Assembly (NCBI RefSeq): GCF_947488185.1
Contig: NZ_CANKYM010000002.1
Coordinates: 558,001 to 622,000, forward strand
DNA: 64,000 bases
Source of the DNA: an uncultured Roseobacter sp.
GTDB taxonomy: Bacteria > Pseudomonadota > Alphaproteobacteria > Rhodobacterales > Rhodobacteraceae
Direction of reading: 5' to 3'
Shown: positions 17,140 through 26,117 of the stretch, in pieces
Position numbering within the stretch: the first letter of the stretch is position 1
Layout of the letters: each line of letters opens with the position of its first letter
The notes under the pieces: model-generated
Database searches by the model: none
What the model was told of the DNA's origin: nothing
Seen by the model: the letters and a program-made list of their open reading frames with translations, nothing else
Made by a program: the position numbers and the translations under genes

Positions 17140-17332
17140 ATGGTTTCCGGATGCCTCACGGCATCAAATCCCGGAATGAAAAGGGAATACGGTGCGGTTC
17201 GCCATTTGGCGCCAAATCCGTAACTGCCCCCGCAACTGTAAGCGGCGAGCGACCCCGAAGATCACCACTGAGCCATGGGCTCGGGAAGGATCGGGTAAGC
17301 TGCGACCCGCAAGTCAGGAGACCTGCCATCAC
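17140..17332 (+). ncRNA. Cobalamin (adenosylcobalamin-type) riboswitch
   Basis: The leader contains the conserved elements of the cobalamin riboswitch in order: AAAAGGGAATACGGTGCGG, then CTGCCCCCGCAACTGTAAGC followed by GGCGAGCGACC, CCACTG, GGGAAGGATCGGG, and the B12 box AAGTCAGGAGACCTGCC at about 17311-17327. Downstream an AACCCGGAC/GTCCGGTT hairpin at about 17360-17380 could be part of the expression platform. When cobalamin binds, expression of the following genes should drop. It fixes the substrate of the downstream importer as a corrinoid with good confidence. Confidence 0.93.
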
Positions 17333-17462
17333 CGGTGCCATCGGCACTGCCTGCAACTCAACCCGGACGGGGTGTCCGGTTAGGAGATCATGATGGTTCT
17401 ACGGGGTCTTCCGTTTAAAAGTACATGTCTGCCTGACGCCCCGCTGCTTCGCGGAGGGCGAA

Positions 17463-17870
17463 ATGGACAGACAGATATCTCATAGAATTACAGTGTGCAC
17501 CTCATGTCGGCATAAAGGCACCAATTGCCTGCCAGGCTATGAGCTGATCGCACGATTGCGGGCTGCCATTTCGGCGGCAGGTGATGCGATACCGGAGACG
17601 TTCGAGATTTCTGGTGTGGCTTGCATGGCGGGTTGTGACAGGCCCTGCACCGTGGCGTTTCACAGCACGCGCAAGGCGACCTATCTCTTTGGCGACATGA
17701 CGCCTGAAGACGACATTACCGATCTGGTTGCCTTTGCCCAGCAGTACGCGCATCTGCACGATGGCTGGTGCTCTTCCTTAGAGCGTCCCGGCAAACTGCG
17801 GACCAGTACCCTGGCGCGGGTCCCCGCCGCGATCATCGCGTTGGAAGACACGGTGGAGCGTGTTTCATGA
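17463..17870 (+). CDS. DUF1636 Cys-rich metal-binding protein
   Basis: The 135-aa protein has six cysteines in two groups: C12, C15 and C22 (VCTSCRHKGTNC), and C54, C58 and C62 (ACMAGCDRPC). This is the DUF1636 pattern, thought to be a thioredoxin-like ferredoxin or metal-binding fold. It is the first gene after the cobalamin riboswitch, with GCGGAGGGCGAA before the ATG, and overlaps the ATPase gene by ATGA. DUF1636 genes often accompany cobalamin uptake or synthesis genes; a role in corrinoid reduction or cobalt handling is inferred, not shown. Confidence 0.85.
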   Translation: MDRQISHRITVCTSCRHKGTNCLPGYELIARLRAAISAAGDAIPETFEISGVACMAGCDRPCTVAFHSTRKATYLFGDMTPEDDITDLVAFAQQYAHLHDGWCSSLERPGKLRTSTLARVPAAIIALEDTVERVS

Positions 17871-18649
17871 CGGCGGCTGACCTTGCAGTATGTGACGTGA
17901 GTTGGGCGCCGTCCAAACGCGCGCCGCTGGTGCTGCACCAGACCAGCTTTCACGTCAAACCCGGTCGGATACTCGGAGTGGTCGGGCCCAATGGAGCGGG
18001 CAAGTCCACGCTGCTGCGCTTGCTCTACCGCTATCATGCACCGTTGTCGGGCGCGGTCGAAATCGATGGTCAGGACATCTGGTCCATGCCGCCGCGCGCC
18101 GCCGCGCGTCAAACCGCAGCCGTTCTGCAAGAGCAGCCCTCCGGTTTTGGCATGACCGCGCAGGAGATCGTGATGCTGGGTCGCACGCCGCACCGGCTTG
18201 GCTATTCGACATCAGGCGCGTTGGATACGGAAATCGTGGCAAAGGCCCTGGCGACGCTCGATCTTGCCCCCCTGGCACACCGCGATTTCGGTACGCTGTC
18301 CGGGGGCGAGCGGCAGCGGGTGATGGTTGCGCGGGCACTGGCACAGGAGCCGCGCTTGCTAATCCTCGATGAGCCCACCAACCACCTCGATATCCGGCAC
18401 CAGTTGGAGGTGCTGGCGCTGATCCGCAAGCTGGATCTGACCATCGTGGTCTCGCTGCACGATCTCAATGTCGCTGCGGGCGTCTGCGACGACATTCTCT
18501 TACTGCAGGGCGGACGTTGCATGGGTTTTGGCGCCCCCAGCGACGTGCTGACCGAAAGGCTGATTTCCGGCGCTTTCTCCGTGGACGCCCGTCAGGAACA
18601 GCTCTCTCCCAGCAACAACCGACACTTCTCTTTCCATCTCCCCGTCTGA
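17867..18649 (+). CDS. btuD: Cobalamin-type ABC transporter ATP-binding protein
   Basis: The 260-aa ATPase has Walker A GPNGAGKST near residue 42, Q-loop VLQEQPSGFG, signature LSGGERQR near 143, Walker B LLILDEPTNHLD near 163 and switch HDLN near 196. It is of the FepC/BtuD class. Riboswitch control and the neighbouring BtuC-like and BtuF-like genes indicate corrinoid import. The start at 17867 is within the ATGA overlap with the DUF1636 gene; longer frames extend antisense-like into that gene. Confidence 0.86.
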   Translation: MTAADLAVCDVSWAPSKRAPLVLHQTSFHVKPGRILGVVGPNGAGKSTLLRLLYRYHAPLSGAVEIDGQDIWSMPPRAAARQTAAVLQEQPSGFGMTAQEIVMLGRTPHRLGYSTSGALDTEIVAKALATLDLAPLAHRDFGTLSGGERQRVMVARALAQEPRLLILDEPTNHLDIRHQLEVLALIRKLDLTIVVSLHDLNVAAGVCDDILLLQGGRCMGFGAPSDVLTERLISGAFSVDARQEQLSPSNNRHFSFHLPV

Positions 18650-18660
18650 AAGGCATCGTC

Positions 18661-19596
18661 ATGAGGCTTCTCTTTACTACTGTTGCGTTCTCCCTCGCGG
18701 CCACTTCTGCCTTCGCGCAGACTGTCGTGCAAAGCTGCAACCGTACTGTCGTCTTCGATGCGCCGCCCAAGGCCGCCATCTCCAACGACGTCAACCTAAC
18801 GGAAATGATGCTGGTTCTGGGCTTGGCTGACAGAATGGTCGGCTACACCGGTATCTCCGGGTGGAAAACGCTGGACGAAGAGATGCGGGAAGGGGTCTCA
18901 CAACTGCCTGAACTCTCGGCGAAATACCCCTCCAAGGAAGTTCTGATCGGGGCGGATGCGGATTTCTTCTTTGCCGGGTGGAACTATGGCATGAAAGTCG
19001 GTGGTGAGGTCACCCCGGAGACCTTGGCCCCCTTTGGCATCGACGTCTACGAGCTGACTGAAAGCTGTATTCACATCGGTGAAAAAGACGCTGCCAGCAT
19101 GGCGGATATGTACAATGATCTGCGCAATCTCGGCGCGATTTTCGGTGTCAGTGACCGGGCAGAGGCATTGATCGGGGGCTACCAGGCGGACCTTGACAGC
19201 TTTCTGGCCGCGCAGCCCGCACTGGAAACGCCGCCACGCGTGTTTGTTTACGACAGTGGCGAGGATGCCCCGTTTACAGCCGGGCGCTATGCCATGCCCA
19301 ACGCTCTCATCGAAGCGGCAGGGGGGCGTAACATCATGGATGATTTGGAGAAGAGCTGGGCGACCATTGGCTGGGAAGCGGTTGTGGAGAGAAACCCCGA
19401 AATCGTTATGATCGTGAACTACGGCACCGTAACGGCAGATCAGAAACGAGCCTTCATGATGCAAAATCCGGCCTTTGCCGATCTCGATGCTGTCAGGAAT
19501 GACCGGTTCGTGGTGCTGGAATATGTCGAGGCGACACCGGGGCCGCGCAATATCAAGGCGGTCAAGAAGCTGGCTGCCGCCTTCCGCGCGAATTAG
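18661..19596 (+). CDS. btuF: Cobalamin-type ABC transporter substrate-binding protein
   Basis: The 311-aa protein has a signal peptide (MRLLFTTVAFSLAATSAFAQ) and a class III periplasmic binding fold: an N-terminal strand block VVFDAPPKAAISNDVN, LIGADADFFFAGWNYGM near residue 95, a long helix, and ERNPEIVMIVNYG in the second lobe. It should hand corrinoid to the permease encoded seven bases downstream. The gene begins 12 bases after the ATPase stop. Riboswitch control supports the cobalamin assignment over an iron substrate; the ligand itself is inferred. Confidence 0.83.
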   Translation: MRLLFTTVAFSLAATSAFAQTVVQSCNRTVVFDAPPKAAISNDVNLTEMMLVLGLADRMVGYTGISGWKTLDEEMREGVSQLPELSAKYPSKEVLIGADADFFFAGWNYGMKVGGEVTPETLAPFGIDVYELTESCIHIGEKDAASMADMYNDLRNLGAIFGVSDRAEALIGGYQADLDSFLAAQPALETPPRVFVYDSGEDAPFTAGRYAMPNALIEAAGGRNIMDDLEKSWATIGWEAVVERNPEIVMIVNYGTVTADQKRAFMMQNPAFADLDAVRNDRFVVLEYVEATPGPRNIKAVKKLAAAFRAN

Positions 19597-19602
19597 GCGC
19601 GC

Positions 19603-20649
19603 GTGGCGGTGAAAGACCCATCGATTACCGCACGCAGGTTGAGCTTTCCGCTTGGTCTATCGATTGGCGTCGGGGTGCTGGCGCTGTCACTGTCCTGGGC
19701 TGTCAGCGTCGGCGCCATTCGGGTGCCTCTGCACACCGTTTGGGGGGTTCTGGCCAACAAGCTGGTGTCGGGCGCGGTGATCGCTGACTGGTCGCCGGGG
19801 CGGGAAGCGATCATCTGGGACATCCGCTTTCCGCGCGCGTTGCTGGCGTGTTTGGTGGGGGGCGGGTTGGCCGTGGTCGGCGCCTCCCTGCAGGCGGTTA
19901 CGCGCAACCCGCTGGCCGATCCGCATTTGTTGGGTATCTCGGCTGGTGGTGCCTTTGGCGCAATCCTTGCCCTACTCCATACGGGCATGTTCATCGGGCT
20001 GCTGACGGTGCCGGTTCTGGCTTTTCTGGGCGCGTTGGGTGCGACACTGCTGGTGCTCGCCGTGTCGCAATTCGCAACGGCCACGAGCGCCGACCGGCTG
20101 ATCCTCGCGGGTGTTGCGGTCAGTTTCATCGTCATGTCAGCGGCCAATGTGCTGATCTTTCTGGGCGACCCCCGAGCGACCCATACAGTCGTCTTCTGGA
20201 TGCTGGGCGGGCTCGGGCTCGCGCAGTGGGGCCAGCTGGTTTACCCGCTCGCGGTCTTCGCGATCTGCGGTGCATACCTCTGGCGCAATGCCGGTAACCT
20301 GAATGCGATGACCATCGGGGATGAAACCGCCTCGACGCTCGGCATTCCGGTTGCACGGTTTCGCCTTACGGTCTTTGTCGTGGGCGCATTGATCACTGGC
20401 GTCATGGTTGCCTTTTCCGGCATCATCGGATTTGTGGGCCTCATGGTTCCGCATATCGTGCGTCTGATCGTTGGCGGAGACTATGCGCGTGTCTTGCCAC
20501 TCTCAGCGCTTTTCGGTGCGATCTTTCTGCTCTGGGCCGACATATTGGCGCGTACGGTCATGGCGCCCGAAGACATGCCCATCGGTATTGTCACCGGGTT
20601 GATCGGCGGGCTGTTTTTTGTCTGGCTGCTGCGACGCGCCAGAGGATAG
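19603..20649 (+). CDS. btuC: Cobalamin-type ABC transporter permease
   Basis: The 348-aa protein is a FecCD/BtuC permease with about ten membrane helices and conserved blocks: IRFPRALLACLVGGGLAVVG near residue 72, RNPLADPHLLGISAGGAFGA near 100, and FSGIIGFVGLMVPHIVRLI near 267. It starts with GTG six bases after the binding-protein stop codon. It completes the riboswitch-controlled importer. Gene order DUF1636, ATPase, binding protein, permease differs from the iron operon at 9976-13014, so the two importers are not recent duplicates. Confidence 0.86.
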   Translation: MAVKDPSITARRLSFPLGLSIGVGVLALSLSWAVSVGAIRVPLHTVWGVLANKLVSGAVIADWSPGREAIIWDIRFPRALLACLVGGGLAVVGASLQAVTRNPLADPHLLGISAGGAFGAILALLHTGMFIGLLTVPVLAFLGALGATLLVLAVSQFATATSADRLILAGVAVSFIVMSAANVLIFLGDPRATHTVVFWMLGGLGLAQWGQLVYPLAVFAICGAYLWRNAGNLNAMTIGDETASTLGIPVARFRLTVFVVGALITGVMVAFSGIIGFVGLMVPHIVRLIVGGDYARVLPLSALFGAIFLLWADILARTVMAPEDMPIGIVTGLIGGLFFVWLLRRARG

Positions 20650-20700
20650 ATCTGGCAATTGGCCTCGAACCGGGCCGACTGACACGAACCGCTTGCGCGT

Positions 20701-21540
20701 TTAGGCGGTGTTCATGAAGAAGGTGCGTCCAAAGCGATCTTCGATAAACCGGTTTTGCAGGCTTGCATTTCTTTCCACATGATCCAGAACGAAATTCGGA
20801 ATATGCAAGGGCTCGGTCTGGTGCACCCGCCGGTCCGCGTTTTTGTATTCGCTGGGAGGCAGACCGCAGTGGCTTTCAACCGTTCTCAACAGGCCGGTCG
20901 GGTCTTTTTTGATCTGGCCGAACGGCAGGTACAGCAATTGATCCTCCGAAAAACGGTCGTCCCAGCGTGGAATGTTCTGCAGGTAGTCACCCCTGGTGCT
21001 CAATGCCGGCATTTCTAGAATTGCAGCCCATTCCGTATCCGTTAACTGCGCCTTGTTCTTCCTGTGGGCCATCATCCTTAGTTGCGACTTGAGCCGCTCC
21101 AGAGGATTCCTGACGATGAAGATCAATCTTGCGTCCGGCAGAAAGCGCTTGAAGAAATCCACGCCGGTGTCTGGAATGCAGGAGTATTCGGGCGTCACGT
21201 CGAGGCATTTCTGGTCATCGCCCGCCCGCGAGAAAACGTGTTTGTACCACGTCCCATTGAGGATCGGGCGTGTCGCCAAACGCTCCAGATAAGCAAGATA
21301 CGCATCGTCTTGAGGAGCGACACCGGACACATGACGTTCTCGCGCTGCCTTCAGCCCCTTCTTGACGTGCCAAGGTGCCCATCGGCGGCATTCCTCTACG
21401 AACTTGTGGTCAAAGAAGTGCAGCTCCTTGAACGGCGGCACCCAGATATCGGGTCGCGTGGCAAGCGTCTCGTGAAACCACGAAGTTCCGGCTTTTTGTG
21501 CGCCGATGCAGACGATGTCGGGCTTTCGGCCTGCATTCAT
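20701..21540 (-). CDS. PAPS-dependent sulfotransferase domain protein
   Basis: The 279-aa protein shows both cofactor sites of the sulfotransferase superfamily: the 5'-phosphosulfate loop IGAQKAGTSWFHETL near residue 14, and the 3'-phosphate site LIFIVRNPLERLKSQLRMM near 139. Such enzymes move sulfate from PAPS to carbohydrates, lipids or other acceptors. The start at 21540 overlaps the preceding gene by ATGA. It is the last gene of a three-gene minus-strand unit that is visibly more AT-rich than its surroundings, pointing to acquisition by transfer. The acceptor is unknown; modification of surface polysaccharide is a reasonable guess. Confidence 0.85.
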   Translation of the reverse strand: MNAGRKPDIVCIGAQKAGTSWFHETLATRPDIWVPPFKELHFFDHKFVEECRRWAPWHVKKGLKAARERHVSGVAPQDDAYLAYLERLATRPILNGTWYKHVFSRAGDDQKCLDVTPEYSCIPDTGVDFFKRFLPDARLIFIVRNPLERLKSQLRMMAHRKNKAQLTDTEWAAILEMPALSTRGDYLQNIPRWDDRFSEDQLLYLPFGQIKKDPTGLLRTVESHCGLPPSEYKNADRRVHQTEPLHIPNFVLDHVERNASLQNRFIEDRFGRTFFMNTA

Positions 21541-22439
21541 TGCTCTTCCCACTCCACATCGCTGGACATGATCACGTTGTCCAAAGCTCTCAGGTTGACC
21601 AGATCAGCCTCGTATTTCTGTTTCGAATGCTCAATCTGATTGCTGCTCCAGGGGCTGGCGATGACCTTCCGGATGATAGGTACGTGCGACCCATATTCCG
21701 AGAAGAACCGTGATGTGATTTCTGTCCATTCTGGTACCGTCTGTGGCGGGGAGGCCTTGAGAGCCTGAAGATAGGAGGCCCTACCGTTCTCCGCCAAGCA
21801 GGAGACAGGGAATTCCTCAATACTCTTGAACGTATGAGTATCAGGATGCCCGGTAATCAGAGCAACCGTCGCAGCCCAGTTCACGGCCAGATTTTCGGCG
21901 TCCAAAATAACAAAAAGAGCTTCCGGCCAAGCTTCTCGCATACGGTAAACAAAATGCACCCAGGAAAAGTCGAGACTGTGCGGATAGGAGTCGACAAGAT
22001 GCTGCAGATGAGGACTGCGTTTCAATTCCAATTCGATAAACTGCGTAAAGTGTTGCAAGCATAAGAAAACGGTCACCCGCTGCCCGTCCGTAAGGCGCCG
22101 CAACGGTGCGATCTTTTTTTCCAGACTGGGGTAAAGCACCCCGGCCCGGAGGGCATTTTTGCGGCTACTCAGAAATGCGCCATAACTGTAAACGATGCAT
22201 CCGCTGTCTTTGTGCTCCAGCACCATTTTCAGATAATTCTCGTGCGCGGTCTGATCTGGCATTCCATCTGCGAGCAGGCCAAGTGTGTTGGCCATGGTTT
22301 TACGATGCATCTGTACCTTCGGAAACTCGGTACCAACGTCATGAAGGAGCGTTCGATTGGCGGCCAGTAGTCTTTGCAGGGGCATCGGCACAGGAGAATG
22401 TGGCCCCAAAACCATGCGGTAGTCGTAGGTCGTCACCAT
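21537..22439 (-). CDS. Protein of unknown function in the sulfotransferase island
   Basis: The 300-aa protein lacks a signal peptide and membrane helices. It has a mixed helix/strand character and no motif that I recognise. The segment ALFVILDAENLAVNWAATV and the string RAGVLYPSLEKKIAPLRRL suggest a Rossmann-like fold, perhaps another divergent nucleotide-sugar or sulfotransferase-related enzyme. It sits between two sulfotransferase-type genes, 11 bases from one and overlapping the other by four, so it is part of the same pathway. Base composition is lower in GC than the flanks. Confidence 0.7.
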   Translation of the reverse strand: MVTTYDYRMVLGPHSPVPMPLQRLLAANRTLLHDVGTEFPKVQMHRKTMANTLGLLADGMPDQTAHENYLKMVLEHKDSGCIVYSYGAFLSSRKNALRAGVLYPSLEKKIAPLRRLTDGQRVTVFLCLQHFTQFIELELKRSPHLQHLVDSYPHSLDFSWVHFVYRMREAWPEALFVILDAENLAVNWAATVALITGHPDTHTFKSIEEFPVSCLAENGRASYLQALKASPPQTVPEWTEITSRFFSEYGSHVPIIRKVIASPWSSNQIEHSKQKYEADLVNLRALDNVIMSSDVEWEEQ

Positions 22440-22450
22440 TTAATCACTAC

Positions 22451-23866
22451 TCACAGCTTGCTCATCATCATGCGCCGCATTTCTTCTCTATCCTCTTTCC
22501 TCAGCAAAGGCACAGGGGGCTGACCGCGAATGAGAGCAAATCGTCTGTAGACCGTCGGACCTTTTTGCAATCGTTCAACGACTTCCATCAGGACCTTGCC
22601 AGCGGTCGGTGACAACTCCGCGATCTTCGCCGAGCGCTTGATCATGTTGTTGATCAAATCACCCTTTTCGGTCCAGTAGGTGATCAGGCCGTCGAACAAT
22701 GCGCCGCCCCTGGCCATTCTTTTCTTCGGTGGCCAGGGTCTCTTGGGCAGAAAGACCATGCGCTCACTTTCGTAGAGTTTGCTGGTGTTGGCAAAGACAC
22801 TTGCGCTCAGCCCGATTGCGCGTTCCTCGGTGTCCCGACCAAAATCCGCAAGGGTGTCGGCAATCGACACAAGCCACCGCAAGGACAATTCCGAGCGGAT
22901 CACGTCAAACTGCTCGTCCAGTATCCTCCAGAAGAGGGTGGCTGCAGTTTTGCACTTTGGATCGCGGCGCAGCACGACGATTGTGCAGGCCAGCAGATGC
23001 GCCAGGCGAGACGCACCGGCAAACTCCGGCTGCAGTTTGTGAAAATGGACCATCAGATCATCGGCGCGGCGGGCCCAGGTTCTTTCCGGTTGTCCGGGGA
23101 TGATCTCATCCACAAACGGTTCCAACGGACAATCGGCCTTCGGCAACGCCTCTGTGGCCGCGTCCATCAGTATTGACCGGTCTGAGAAATATGCGGACCA
23201 AAGCTTGTACACCGTTGGCAGTGCCCTCGCTGGTTTGATCACCGTGGCACTGGTTGCAGAAGCGCGGGAAGACTGTCCATTGGGAGAGTAATCTAACGCC
23301 TTGTAATCTTGATAAAATATTTTCAGAAAACGCGCTTCGTCTTCTCTTCCCCAGACATCTTCATTCTGTTGCTGATTGATCGGCTCGGGCAGTTCTATGA
23401 CTTTGGACGGAACATCGAGCTGCGCACATAACTGATCAAAATCAGCCTGCAGATTTTCAAACCGGAGTATCCGCTGCGCCTCCGCAAGACAATTGAACGG
23501 GTGTGTTTGAGGCAAGATGTGGTGTTTGAGGTTCCATGTCAGCGTGCGGTGGCTGCGATCAAAGCCGATCCACGGGTCATCCAGCACGTCCAATGCGGTT
23601 GAAATGGTCAAATCCGGCCACCGCGGCTCCGCGTAACCGTCCCCATCCAGCGCATTGCCATATTTGAACATGCGAAAGGTTGACAAAAACCGCGTTTTCG
23701 GATCACGGATGATCGCAAATCGGAGAAGCTGTGCGTATTCGTCGGGAATATGACCGAAGAACCGGTTTTCGACACAGCCGCCCAGTGCACTGCGAACGGT
23801 TTTCCCACCAGTCTTCGGTAGATGGACAAAGACAACCTTGGGGTCTCGCAGTATAAAATTGGTCAT
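22451..23866 (-). CDS. Sulfotransferase-family-2-like protein with C-terminal extension
   Basis: The 471-aa protein opens MTNFILRDPKVVFVHLPKTG followed by GKTVRSALGG, a Sulfotransfer_2 5'-phosphosulfate loop. FAIIRDPKTRFLSTFRMFK near residue 51 is the matching 3'-phosphate site. The catalytic domain covers about 200 residues; the C-terminal 260 residues are helical and not recognised. It is the first gene of the island. The start is uncertain: ATG codons at 23917 and 23944 would add 17 or 26 residues, and none of the three has a clear ribosome site. The catalytic fold begins right after 23866, which favours that start. Confidence 0.75.
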   Translation of the reverse strand: MTNFILRDPKVVFVHLPKTGGKTVRSALGGCVENRFFGHIPDEYAQLLRFAIIRDPKTRFLSTFRMFKYGNALDGDGYAEPRWPDLTISTALDVLDDPWIGFDRSHRTLTWNLKHHILPQTHPFNCLAEAQRILRFENLQADFDQLCAQLDVPSKVIELPEPINQQQNEDVWGREDEARFLKIFYQDYKALDYSPNGQSSRASATSATVIKPARALPTVYKLWSAYFSDRSILMDAATEALPKADCPLEPFVDEIIPGQPERTWARRADDLMVHFHKLQPEFAGASRLAHLLACTIVVLRRDPKCKTAATLFWRILDEQFDVIRSELSLRWLVSIADTLADFGRDTEERAIGLSASVFANTSKLYESERMVFLPKRPWPPKKRMARGGALFDGLITYWTEKGDLINNMIKRSAKIAELSPTAGKVLMEVVERLQKGPTVYRRFALIRGQPPVPLLRKEDREEMRRMMMSKL

Positions 23867-24064
23867 CGTGTCGCTTATGTCTTCTTTCAGTGGAAAGACT
23901 ATTCCTCTTACTGCCATTTTGGTGACCCGCAAAGACCAAAGCATCTTGGCATCTTAATTTGTCGTAGAATGCAGGCGTAGGAATTGCCGACGTCAACAGG
24001 CAAACGAGGGTCCAGCAACGCGTACCGGCGGCTGCTTTCGGGCAGAGATTTGCGGGATGTGTAT

Positions 24065-24808
24065 CTAGAGTGACGCTTCCAGCAGCTGTTGTGAGTAGGG
24101 ATGTGCCGCATTGGAGGCGCGCAGCGCATCCACATCTAGTATCTCAACAATCTCACCGTTTCGCATGACCGCCAGCCGATCGCACATGTGACCGATGACG
24201 GAGAGATCATGAGACACCATCAGGTAGGTCAATCCCCGATCCGCCCGAAGATCGGCCAGCAGGTTCAGAATTTCTGCCTGCACCGAGACATCCAGCGCCG
24301 ATGTCGGCTCGTCCAGCAGCAGCAACGTAGGCTCGGGCGCCAATGCGCGGGCGATGGCGACCCGCTGACGCTGCCCCCCCGACAGCTGGTGTGGATAGCG
24401 AAAGCGGAATTTCTGCCCCAACCCCACATCGTCGAGCAGTTTCGCAACGCGGCCGTCGATATCGTCAAACCCGTGCAGATGCAGGGTTTCCCCCAGCACC
24501 TGGTCGACGGAGTGACGCGGGTGCAGCGAGGCATAGGGGTCCTGGAACACCATCTGCACCGTCTTGAAAAACCCGCGCGGACGTTTTTTGCCGGTGATGG
24601 GGGTGCCATCGACGGTAATGATGCCGGACCAGTCCGGAGCCAGCCCGGTGATCGCGCGCAGAATGGTGGATTTTCCCGACCCGCTCTCGCCGACAAGGCC
24701 AAAGCTCTCTCCTGTACCAACTTGAAAACTGGCCCCTTTGACCGCATCCACCCGGTCGCGGTTCTTGCCAAACCAGACGTTCAGCCCATTCACATCCAGC
24801 ATCGTCAT
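24065..24808 (-). CDS. Peptide ABC transporter ATP-binding protein (DppF/OppF type)
   Basis: The 247-aa ATPase shows Walker A GESGSGKST near residue 38, signature LSGGQRQR near 141, Walker B LLLLDEPTSALD near 162 and switch SHDL near 195. It pairs with the DppD-type ATPase upstream, overlapping it by ATGA, to form the heteromeric motor of a dipeptide/oligopeptide importer. It is shorter than typical OppF proteins (about 320 aa), lacking the usual C-terminal oligopeptide-transporter extension. Confidence 0.86.
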   Translation of the reverse strand: MTMLDVNGLNVWFGKNRDRVDAVKGASFQVGTGESFGLVGESGSGKSTILRAITGLAPDWSGIITVDGTPITGKKRPRGFFKTVQMVFQDPYASLHPRHSVDQVLGETLHLHGFDDIDGRVAKLLDDVGLGQKFRFRYPHQLSGGQRQRVAIARALAPEPTLLLLDEPTSALDVSVQAEILNLLADLRADRGLTYLMVSHDLSVIGHMCDRLAVMRNGEIVEILDVDALRASNAAHPYSQQLLEASL

Positions 24809-25659
24809 ATGCGGCCACTCACACTTTCCGCGTCCGACCAGGCCGGATCACGCTTGAGCACCTCAAGCCGGTCGCGCGGCGCATCCAAGCGGGGCAGGGA
24901 ATTCAGCAGCCCGCGGGTATAGGGGTGTTGCGCGTCGTGCAGCTTGTCCGCGTCGCAGACCTCGACAATCCGGCCCGCATACATGATCAGCACCCGGTCA
25001 CAGAAATCGGCAACCAGATTGAGGTCATGGCTGATGAAGATCAGGCCCATGCCGCGCTCCTTCACCAGCCTGTCCATGATATCGAGCACCTGCCGCTGCA
25101 CAGAGACATCCAGTGCGCTGGTCGGCTCATCCGCGATCAGGATTTCAGGGTTCGGGATGAGCATCATGGCGATCATGATGCGCTGCCCCATGCCGCCCGA
25201 CATCTCGTGCGGGTAGGCGCGCATCACGCGTTCCGGGTCGCGGATCGACACCGCCTCCAGCATTTCCAGCGACTTCGTATAGGCCTCCGCCTTGCTGGCG
25301 GAACTGTGCAGCCGGTAGGCTTCGATGATCTGATCGCCGATGGTCATCACGGGGTTCAGCGAGAACTTGGGGTCCTGCATGACCATGCTGATGCGCTCTC
25401 CGCGCACGGCGCGCATGTCCTTTTCAGACTTCTGCAGCAGATCGACCCCTTCAAGGTTGATGTGATCCGCCTCGACAATGCCCGGTGGCCGGATCAGTCG
25501 TAAAATGGCGCGCCCGGTCATGGATTTGCCCGACCCGCTTTCGCCCACGATCCCCAGACGTTCGCGGCCCAGTGTAAAAGACACTCCGCGCACGGCATCG
25601 AAAACGCCGTGACGAGATGGGAATTTGACCCAGAGGTTTTTGACGTCCAGCAAACTCAC
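24805..25659 (-). CDS. Peptide ABC transporter ATP-binding protein (DppD/OppD type)
   Basis: The 284-aa ATPase has Walker A GESGSGKSM near residue 37, the peptide-importer signature MSGGMGQR near 148, Walker B ILIADEPTSALD near 168 and switch SHDLN near 201. The C-terminal HPYTRGLLNSLPRLD segment is the oligopeptide/dipeptide transporter tail. A GTG start at 25659 is preferred: its GTGA overlaps the stop of the upstream small gene, whereas the ATG at 25677 lies further inside it. Confidence 0.86.
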   Translation of the reverse strand: MSLLDVKNLWVKFPSRHGVFDAVRGVSFTLGRERLGIVGESGSGKSMTGRAILRLIRPPGIVEADHINLEGVDLLQKSEKDMRAVRGERISMVMQDPKFSLNPVMTIGDQIIEAYRLHSSASKAEAYTKSLEMLEAVSIRDPERVMRAYPHEMSGGMGQRIMIAMMLIPNPEILIADEPTSALDVSVQRQVLDIMDRLVKERGMGLIFISHDLNLVADFCDRVLIMYAGRIVEVCDADKLHDAQHPYTRGLLNSLPRLDAPRDRLEVLKRDPAWSDAESVSGRI

Positions 25660-26117
25660 GTCGCACGTTCCATACATTTATCCCAGAATTCAAATTTGCG
25701 GATGCGCCTTTCAGAAACATCGAAAGGGATATCATACTTGTTGAATACCCCCTCTGCTGCGGTCTCGGCGTAGACGGCAATTGGGCAGGCGTGATCAAGC
25801 GCGATGCGACGGTTGCACAGGCGCTCGTCATAGCAGATCGCCCATTGTATCATCAGTTCGGTAATGGGCGTCATCTCAACCAGGACATCAAAGGATGCCA
25901 GTCCTGCCACGCGTGGTGATTTTTCCAGCCGTACGATGTTGGCCATTGACCCGATCATATGTGCTTCAGATCCTTTGGAGATCAGGTCCGCAGCGAATTT
26001 CGCCTGATCCCTTTTGCTTAAGCCATCCGCGAATAAAATCTGTTGAACGGCAAAAAGAACACCAGCCAAAACCGCAATCGCTTGTATCCAGTCAGTTATG
26101 CTGGGACCCGGTCTCAT
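25656..26117 (-). CDS. Small membrane-anchored protein embedded in the peptide ABC operon, unknown
   Basis: The 153-aa protein has one N-terminal membrane helix (WIQAIAVLAGVLFAVQQILF, residues 10-29) and a soluble remainder of about 120 residues with four cysteines (CYDERLC, HAC and KCME). It resembles nothing I know in Dpp/Opp operons, which normally have permease genes directly followed by ATPase genes. Both junctions are tight: ATGA with the permease upstream and GTGA with the ATPase downstream, so it is fully integrated in the translational chain. Its base composition is more AT-rich than both neighbours, suggesting later insertion. Function unknown. Confidence 0.7.
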   Translation of the reverse strand: MRPGPSITDWIQAIAVLAGVLFAVQQILFADGLSKRDQAKFAADLISKGSEAHMIGSMANIVRLEKSPRVAGLASFDVLVEMTPITELMIQWAICYDERLCNRRIALDHACPIAVYAETAAEGVFNKYDIPFDVSERRIRKFEFWDKCMERAT

